Assembly: GCF_030269765.1 (NCBI RefSeq) | Contig: NZ_BSTX01000001.1 | Location: 2,473,571-2,537,570 of the forward strand | DNA: 64,000 nucleotides | From: Actinorhabdospora filicis | GTDB lineage: Bacteria; Actinomycetota; Actinomycetes; Mycobacteriales; Micromonosporaceae | Direction of reading: 5' to 3' | Part shown: positions 59,148-64,000 of the stretch, piece after piece | Layout: the number at the start of each line of letters is the position of its first letter | How positions within the stretch are numbered: position 1 is the first letter of the stretch | Made by a program: the position numbers and the translations under genes | The notes under the pieces: generated by a model | The model's input: only the letters and a program-made list of their open reading frames with translations | Database searches by the model: none | What the model was told of the DNA's origin: nothing

Positions 59148-59801
59148 CTAGCGGCCGAGGCGGATGCGGAGCGCGGTGACCGAGGTCCACAGGAGCCCGA
59201 TGCCGACACCGACGGCCATGACGGGGGAGGCGCCCGGGAGCTGGGTGATGGCCCAGACGTTGCCGACGATCACGGCGCTGGCGGCGATGCGGGCGAGGAT
59301 CGCCTGGTTCTTGCGGCCGGCCTTGGCGTGGATGCGGCCGATGACGAACAGGGCGGCGGTCATGATGCTGAAGGTGAAGGTCCCGGCGACCATGTGCATG
59401 GCCGAGTGCCAGCTCATCGACGTGGGCGCCTCGTTCGGCGTCCCGACGGGGAAGCCGTAACCGGGGTCCATCACGAAGACTCCGGCGGCCGCCATCCCGA
59501 TGCCGATCAGGCGGACGAGGCGTCCGGTCCAGCGGCCGGGGAGCATGCGGCGCAGCCCTTCGGCGCCGAGGACGTAGAGCAGCCCGGCCACCAGGAAGTT
59601 GGTGATCTGGAGCCACCCGAGCGAACCGGTGGCGAGCTGGCTGAGCGGGTGGAAGGCGGGGTTGAAGCCCTCGCGGGTCAGCGCTTGCGTCCACGAGGTC
59701 GCCAGCCACAGCGGCCCGGCGAGGGCGCCGGCGGCGAGCAGGACCTTGGTGGAGATCGAGGTGGCGGTGCGGGCGGCGGGGGCGGCGATCATGGCGGTCA
59801 T
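59148..59801 (-). CDS. DUF998 membrane protein (second copy)
   Basis: 217 residues, about six membrane spans. It has the DUF998 features: LTREGFNPAFHPLSQLATGSLGWLQITNFLVAG, FVMDPGYGFPVGTP and MSWHSAMHMVAGTFTF with the conserved histidines. ATG at 59801 with AGGAGG six bases upstream. First gene of a DUF998-DUF1801 transcript, divergent from the flavoprotein gene at 59977; three phased inverted repeats in the gap probably control both sides. Confidence 0.86.
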   Translation of the reverse strand: MTAMIAAPAARTATSISTKVLLAAGALAGPLWLATSWTQALTREGFNPAFHPLSQLATGSLGWLQITNFLVAGLLYVLGAEGLRRMLPGRWTGRLVRLIGIGMAAAGVFVMDPGYGFPVGTPNEAPTSMSWHSAMHMVAGTFTFSIMTAALFVIGRIHAKAGRKNQAILARIAASAVIVGNVWAITQLPGASPVMAVGVGIGLLWTSVTALRIRLGR

Positions 59802-59902
59802 TTCTCTGTCCTCCTGCGGGTTTTCGTTCTTCTGCCCATACGTCGACTGGGCGATGCGACAGGGAATGCAGATCTCCTTGTGACCGCGACCACGATGCCT
59901 TT

Positions 59903-59965
59903 TGGTTCGCAACACGAACCACTAATGTTCGTTACACGAACCAATCTGGTTCGGATGACGAACCA
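59903..59965. promoter_or_regulatory. Three phased inverted-repeat operators
   Basis: TGGTTCG-N5-CGAACCA at 59903-59921 and 59947-59965 (perfect) and a slightly degenerate ATGTTCG-N5-CGAACCA at 59925-59943. Start-to-start spacing is exactly 22 bases twice, two helical turns, so dimers would stack on one face. The last site ends 11 bases before the flavoprotein ATG (59977); the gap also serves the divergent DUF998 gene. The binding protein is not identified in the window. Confidence 0.85.
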
Positions 59966-59976
59966 CTGGAGGCATC

Positions 59977-61107
59977 ATGAGCAGCACCGTCGCCATCATC
60001 GGCGGAGGCTACGGCGGCGCACAGGTCGCCAAGTCCCTCGACGCCGAGGCCGACGTCGTCCTCATCGAGCCGCGCGACGCCTTCGTGCACGCCGCCGGAT
60101 CGCTGCGCGCGCTCGTCCGCCCCGAGTGGGCGCCGAACATGTTCTTCTCCTACGACAACCTGCTCGAACGCGGACGCGTGGTGCGCGACAAGGCCACCGC
60201 CGTCGACGCCCGGGGCGTGACGCTGGCGTCCGGCGAGCGCGTCGAGGCCGACCACATCGTGCTGGCCGTCGGCTCCGGCTACCCCTACCCCGCCAAGACC
60301 GAGACGCCGGACCGCGCCGCCGCCCTCGCCGAGCTGGCGGCCACGCACGAGGAGCTGCGCAAGTCCGCGCGCGTGCTGATCTTCGGCGCCGGGCCCGTCG
60401 GGCTGGAGCTGGCCGGCGAGATCGCCTCGGTGTGGCCGGGGAAGGCCGTGACGATCGTCGACCCCCGCGAGAGCCTGCTGGACGGCTTCGACGAGGCCCT
60501 CCGCGCGGACCTGCTGGAGCAGCTCGCCGGACTGGGCGTCCGGCTGCGCCTGGGCGTGCGCCTGCCCGAGCCCGCGAGCGAGCCCGGTGTGCACGGTGTG
60601 GTGAGCACGGGTGATGAAGAGGCCGACATCTGGTTCCGCGCGCACGGTGTTCGAACGAATTTTCTAGCCGGGTTCCCTGTCAACGAGCGGGGCCGCGTCC
60701 GGGTTACGCCACGCCTGACCGTCGAGGGCCACACCAACGTCCACGCCGTCGGCGACGTGACCGACGTGCCCGAAGCGAAGATGGCCGGTTACGCGATGCA
60801 GCACGCGGCGGTCGTCGCGGAGAACATCCTGGCCGCGCTGCGCGGGGAGGAGCCGACGGCGGAGTACCACCCCTCGCCGGTGCCCGCGATCCTGCTGCCG
60901 CTGGGGCCGGAGGGCGGCGTCGGGCAGTTCCCCGGGGAGGGCGGGGCGTGGGTGCTGCCGCGGGAGATGGTGGTCGACTACAAGGGACGCGACCTGTTCA
61001 GCGGGAGGTTCCACGAGCTGTTCGGGACGGCGCCGGTGGAGCCGGACGCGGTGGCGGCGGACGACACCGTGGCCACGACAGCGGGAACGCCGGCGCGGCA
61101 CGGGTAG
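59977..61107 (+). CDS. FAD-dependent NAD(P)H oxidoreductase (NDH-2/AIF-like)
   Basis: 376 residues. FAD motif VAIIGGGYGGAQVAKSL at the N-terminus, the second dinucleotide motif RVLIFGAGPVGLELAGEIAS at about 130, TPRLTVEGHTNVHAVGDVTDVP (FAD ribityl motif) near 245, and GYAMQHAAVVAENILAAL. It is the pyridine nucleotide-disulfide oxidoreductase type without a redox disulfide, like type II NADH dehydrogenases and AIF/AMID proteins, so quinone or an unknown acceptor is likely. GGAGG sits eight bases before the ATG. Its promoter is under three operator repeats. Confidence 0.88.
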   Translation: MSSTVAIIGGGYGGAQVAKSLDAEADVVLIEPRDAFVHAAGSLRALVRPEWAPNMFFSYDNLLERGRVVRDKATAVDARGVTLASGERVEADHIVLAVGSGYPYPAKTETPDRAAALAELAATHEELRKSARVLIFGAGPVGLELAGEIASVWPGKAVTIVDPRESLLDGFDEALRADLLEQLAGLGVRLRLGVRLPEPASEPGVHGVVSTGDEEADIWFRAHGVRTNFLAGFPVNERGRVRVTPRLTVEGHTNVHAVGDVTDVPEAKMAGYAMQHAAVVAENILAALRGEEPTAEYHPSPVPAILLPLGPEGGVGQFPGEGGAWVLPREMVVDYKGRDLFSGRFHELFGTAPVEPDAVAADDTVATTAGTPARHG

Positions 61108-61391
61108 GACGCCCGTCGCGCGCGGACCCGTCGCCCGGCGTCGGCTCGGCCGGCCCTCGCCGGGCGGGCCTCACCGGCGCGCGGCACCAGGGGTGAGAGC
61201 GGCCCACGCGACGTCCGGGAACCGCGCGGGCGCCGGTCACGCGACACCCGGGGTGAGGGTGGGCGGCCCGTGCGGCGCTCAGCCGGAACGCGGCCCATCC
61301 CCGCGCACCCCCGGGGCGCGCCGCCCGGCGCGGCAGCCGGTCGTCCCGGTGGGCCTCATCCGTCCGCATCGGCGGGAACGCGCGGGCCCCT

Positions 61392-62261
61392 TCACCGGTT
61401 CCGCCCCGTGACCCGCCAGGCCAGCCACTCGACCAGCGCGTCCTCGTACTCCCGCGCGGGCGGGCCGTCCGGATCGGTGGCGGGCTTGTGGTCGCAGCCC
61501 TCCAGCCGCACGACCTCGGGGGAATGCACCGCGGCGTTGTTCCACACGTTCAGGCTGTGCTCGATCGGGACCCACGCGTCGGACTCGCCGTAGAAGGCCA
61601 GCACCGGGCACCGCACGCCCGCGAAGGCCGGTTCGGGGTCGTAGTCGAGGTCGGTCCACAGGCCGGTGGCCTGGAGGTCGGCGGGCAGCTCCGAGTGGTA
61701 CCCGGTGAGTCCCCACCACGGCCGCTCGGCGAAGGGCGCGACGGCCGCGTTGTAGGCGGCGGCGTCGGACTCGCCGCGCAAGAACGCGTACAGGGCGTCC
61801 TGGACGGTGGTCAGCTCACCCAGCGCGGACGCGTGCCCGGCGGCGCGCAACTGCTCGGCGAGGCCGTAGCGCATCTGCTCGCCGGGGCTGACCCCGCACG
61901 CCGAGACGGTGATGACGAAGGCGACCCACTCCGGCGCGGTCGCCGCGGCCAGCGGCGCGACCCACGCGCCTTGGCTGTAGCCCCACAGGCCGATCGGGAC
62001 GTCACCGGTGTATTCGCGGAGGGCCTCGACGGCGGCGATGGCGTCGGCGGCCTGGTCGGCGAACGGGACGTCGGAGGCGGACGGGCGCCGGTCATAGCGC
62101 AGTACCGCGATGCCGTGCTGGGGGAGGACCTCGGCGAGGTGGCGGTAGAGCCAGTGGTCGCGCTCGGGGTTCGAGGCGCCGTGCAGGGGGATGAGGCCTG
62201 CGCGGACGGGGCCTTCGGGGAGCGTGAGGGTGGCGGGGAGTCCTTGGACGGTGAGCTCCAT
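61392..62261 (-). CDS. Alpha/beta hydrolase (dienelactone hydrolase-like)
   Basis: 289 residues. Oxyanion strand IPLHGASNPERD, nucleophile elbow GLWGYSQGAWVAP (Ser in GYSQG), acid strand PVLAFYGESDAWVP and the catalytic His in EGCDHKPATD. An esterase or lipase of unknown substrate; no signal peptide. Upstream of its ATG there is no Shine-Dalgarno sequence, but three TGAYGTCA words, so it may be leaderless and regulated. The intergenic part on its 3' side (61108-61391) holds only GC-rich imperfect repeats. Confidence 0.86.
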   Translation of the reverse strand: MELTVQGLPATLTLPEGPVRAGLIPLHGASNPERDHWLYRHLAEVLPQHGIAVLRYDRRPSASDVPFADQAADAIAAVEALREYTGDVPIGLWGYSQGAWVAPLAAATAPEWVAFVITVSACGVSPGEQMRYGLAEQLRAAGHASALGELTTVQDALYAFLRGESDAAAYNAAVAPFAERPWWGLTGYHSELPADLQATGLWTDLDYDPEPAFAGVRCPVLAFYGESDAWVPIEHSLNVWNNAAVHSPEVVRLEGCDHKPATDPDGPPAREYEDALVEWLAWRVTGRNR

Positions 62262-62269
62262 GGGGAGGA

Positions 62270-62297
62270 TGATGTCATGGTGATGTCACTGACGTCA
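62270..62297. promoter_or_regulatory. Three TGAYGTCA words upstream of the hydrolase gene
   Basis: TGATGTCA at 62270-62277 and 62281-62288, and TGACGTCA at 62290-62297. The last is a perfect palindrome, the others miss by one base. They directly precede the alpha/beta hydrolase start (62261, minus strand), spaced 11 and 9 bases, so they could bind a repressor or activator there. Confidence 0.5.
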
Positions 62298-62310
62298 AGA
62301 GTGGGGTCAT

Positions 62311-63537
62311 TTAATCGTCGCGGTGATGTCGCGGACGAATTCTGGATGGCGTACTGGATTTGGTTTCGGCCTCGGAGTCCGATTCGGCGGGATCGAGGAG
62401 GTTGATCGCGGTGCCGGTGGGGGCGGGGTCGCCGTGGCTCATCTCTTCGAACCCGGGATCGAATGGGGCCGGGGGCTGCGGATCGCGCGCGGCGTCGACC
62501 TTGCCGCTCAGTCTGCGCACCGCCGACTTGTCCCCGGCGGCTCCCGCAAGGTCGATCAGCAGCCCGGCCCACTTGCCGATGGCCCGCATGTACTCGATGG
62601 ACATCTCACGATCGAGGTAGGGCTTCGCCTTCGCGTTCAGCACTGCCGCGACCTCCGGAAATTGCGCCAGCCACGGCGGCTTGGCCCAGCCCTTGGGTAC
62701 CGTCCCGTGGGTTCCGGATGCCACGACCCTCCGACCATAGGTCGCACCGATGGTCTCGTTCACCGCCTCGAAGACCCACTGGCAGGCGGCGCAGGCCTTC
62801 TTCACGCCGCCCACGTGGGTGACCTCTACGGGTGTGCGGGCGCCCCCTTCCCCGGACTCGAATTCGGCTCGCCACCGCTTCAGCAGCTCACCGAGCACGA
62901 CCATCTCCCCGTGCACGTCGCCGCTCTCGCGGGCCGGGTTGGAGATGAGCCTCGGGTGCCCGGCACCGGTGGCGAGGAGGTGCATGTCCCGCCTCTTCCA
63001 GTGGTAACCGCCGCGCGCCAGGGCCCACAGCTTCTCGCGGTCGCGGTCGGCACGCCGGTTCAGCGCATACCGCACTTGTTTGCCGCGCTCCTTCTTATCC
63101 GGCCGCTCGTCCTGGAGCAGCGGCATCGCGTCGCGATCGATGTTGGCGTCGCCGAGCCGGTCGTCACGCCCGGCGAGTCGGCCCGTCAGCCGCTTGAGGA
63201 CCTTCGGCCGCAGCCGGCTCACCCCGGAGTTGCCCGCGAAGAGCAGCTCGTAGCCACCTTTTCGCGGGACGATCGCGGTCGCGTAGTGGGGCGACTTGGG
63301 CACGCCCGGCGTGCCCTTGATCGTCCGCGCGAACCGGTCCAGCATCCGCAGCTCCACCGGCCGGTCCTTCCCGCCTGCGCCCTCCTCACCCACCCGCTGC
63401 ACCGCCCGGGCCACCGCCGCGTTGCCCGCCGTCCGCTGCAACCCGAGCAGTAACTCCGCAGGTCGGCGCCCTTCACCCACCCGGGTGGCGGCCTCGGCGG
63501 ACACCGGCTCGGACTCGTACGCGCTCACTCGCCGCAT
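62311..63537 (-). CDS. Deaminase-fold protein with eCIS-type N-terminal motif (toxin candidate)
   Basis: 408 residues. Residues 31-48 read LGLQRTAGNAAVARAVQR, a motif found at the N-termini of many actinobacterial proteins associated with contractile injection systems and toxins. Residues about 195-270 look like a zinc-dependent nucleoside/nucleic-acid deaminase: HGE at 209-211 (within GDVHGEMVVLGELL) and CAAC at 249-252 (within GGVKKACAACQWVF), in the order and spacing of that superfamily. The C-terminus is Pro/Asp/Ser-rich. No signal peptide. ATG at 63537, with GGGGAG five bases upstream. No immunity gene or injection-system gene is adjacent. Function inferred only. Confidence 0.65.
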   Translation of the reverse strand: MRRVSAYESEPVSAEAATRVGEGRRPAELLLGLQRTAGNAAVARAVQRVGEEGAGGKDRPVELRMLDRFARTIKGTPGVPKSPHYATAIVPRKGGYELLFAGNSGVSRLRPKVLKRLTGRLAGRDDRLGDANIDRDAMPLLQDERPDKKERGKQVRYALNRRADRDREKLWALARGGYHWKRRDMHLLATGAGHPRLISNPARESGDVHGEMVVLGELLKRWRAEFESGEGGARTPVEVTHVGGVKKACAACQWVFEAVNETIGATYGRRVVASGTHGTVPKGWAKPPWLAQFPEVAAVLNAKAKPYLDREMSIEYMRAIGKWAGLLIDLAGAAGDKSAVRRLSGKVDAARDPQPPAPFDPGFEEMSHGDPAPTGTAINLLDPAESDSEAETKSSTPSRIRPRHHRDD

Positions 63538-63675
63538 GCTCACTCCCCGTGACGATCGAATCCCACTCTTGTACAGCCCTCACCCCTCCCGCACAAGACC
63601 CGCTAGCATTCCCTGTCACATCTCCCGTTCGACGTAGTGGTGAGAAGACAAAAACCACCACCAAGGAGCACCGAC

Positions 63676-63996
63676 ATGCGCTTTCTCATGACCACCGTCG
63701 CCCCCGTCCGCCGCGATGAGGCCCTCTTCATCGAGATGGGCAAGTTCGTCGAGGAGCTCACCGCCTCCGGCGTCCTCCTCTCCACCGGCGGCATGGAGCT
63801 CGGCGGCGTCACCCTCGTCTCCAAGGGCGGCGAGATCACCGTGACCGACGGCCCCTTCACCGAGGCCAAGGAACTCGCCGGCGGCTACGCCATCGTCGAG
63901 GTCCGCAGCCGCGACGAGGCCGTCGAGCTGTCCCGCCGCTTCTTCGGCATCATCGGCGACGGTGACGGCCGCATCCAGGAGCTCTACCAGCCCTGA
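63676..63996 (+). CDS. YCII/DGPF-domain protein
   Basis: 106 residues: a YCII-related ferredoxin-like fold with the DGPF signature TDGPFTEAKELAGGYAIVEV and the C-terminal GDGDGRIQELYQP. Such proteins are usually encoded just before an ECF sigma factor with a C-terminal SnoaL-like or DUF6596 domain. The TGA (63994-63996) overlaps an ATG at 63996 (TGATG), so a coupled gene, perhaps that sigma factor, begins at the window edge. AAGGAG is seven bases before the ATG. Confidence 0.9.
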   Translation: MRFLMTTVAPVRRDEALFIEMGKFVEELTASGVLLSTGGMELGGVTLVSKGGEITVTDGPFTEAKELAGGYAIVEVRSRDEAVELSRRFFGIIGDGDGRIQELYQP

Positions 63997-64000
63997 TGGC

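Noticed and set aside
59903..59965. LexA/SOS boxes
   Set aside because: Actinobacterial SOS boxes read CGAAC-N4-GTTCG; here the arms are in the order GTTCG-N5-CGAAC, and the gap between neighbouring repeats is N7, so the spacing does not fit.
1..64000. tRNA, rRNA, insertion sequence or prophage
   Set aside because: No T-loop GGTTCRA context with a fitting acceptor stem, no rRNA-like segment, and no transposase, integrase or phage structural motif was found on either strand.

Overview
The window is very GC-rich DNA (roughly 70% by eye) with dense, mostly leader-poor genes, many 4-base ATGA overlaps and frequent GTG/TTG starts. It is chromosomal DNA of a filamentous-type actinobacterium. A Streptosporangiales/Thermomonosporaceae-like host is my best guess, but that rests on gene content and no marker gene was compared. 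About 58 protein genes are supported. I see no rRNA, no tRNA, no CRISPR array, no transposase and no phage gene.

Layout. 1-5.5 kb: a purine-catabolism and molybdoenzyme operon (xanthine dehydrogenase large subunit cut by the window edge, XdhC, allantoinase, a transthyretin-like protein, a MobA-like nucleotidyltransferase). 5.5-8.1 kb: SpoU methyltransferase, PAP2 phosphatase, nitrilase-type hydrolase. 8.3-17.7 kb: the conserved actinobacterial block ino1 - padR - DUF5318 - bifunctional penicillin-binding protein (here two in tandem) - GT87-type membrane protein. 17.6-31.8 kb: a polytopic membrane protein, an endonuclease-IV-like enzyme, a surface protein, DUF1508, DUF3151, an F420-reductase-like enzyme, a LOG-like protein, a Tat-exported protein, fba, DUF4291 and PAC2. 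31.9-36.5 kb: a SARP/NB-ARC regulator facing rplI-rpsR-ssb-rpsF. 37-64 kb: an accessory region with an LAXTG surface protein, one- and two-component regulators, a DMT exporter, an M4-M28 protease fusion, a serine hydrolase, a flavoprotein, an alpha/beta hydrolase, a deaminase-like toxin candidate and a YCII protein.

The ino1-to-ponA block and the rpsF-ssb-rpsR-rplI cluster are neighbours close to oriC in Mycobacterium tuberculosis (Rv0046c-Rv0056) and Streptomyces. The window is therefore probably origin-proximal, although dnaA, dnaN, parAB and dnaB are absent. Non-coding signals agree. There is a perfect parS site at 31838-31853. Between two convergent genes at 26980-27067 lies an array of eight same-orientation DnaA-box-like nonamers spaced 10-12 bp apart. 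A dispersed repeat of about 175 bp has three copies (23.5, 23.8 and 36.8 kb), each with two DnaA boxes exactly 18 bp apart. This set of replication and segregation signals outside a classical oriC is the most interesting content. The inverted third repeat copy next to the inverted rpsF cluster hints at a rearrangement through these repeats.

Several divergent promoters carry clean operator-like repeats: three 19-bp inverted repeats at exact 22-bp period (59.9 kb), two GTAACG-N8-CGTTAC sites (41.3 kb), a PadR-like site (10.1 kb), TetR half-sites (57.7 kb) and three TGAYGTCA words (62.3 kb). Four stretches (21.3-22.7, 23.4-24.15, 36.5-37.1, 55.2-56.1 kb) hold no convincing gene but do contain repeats.
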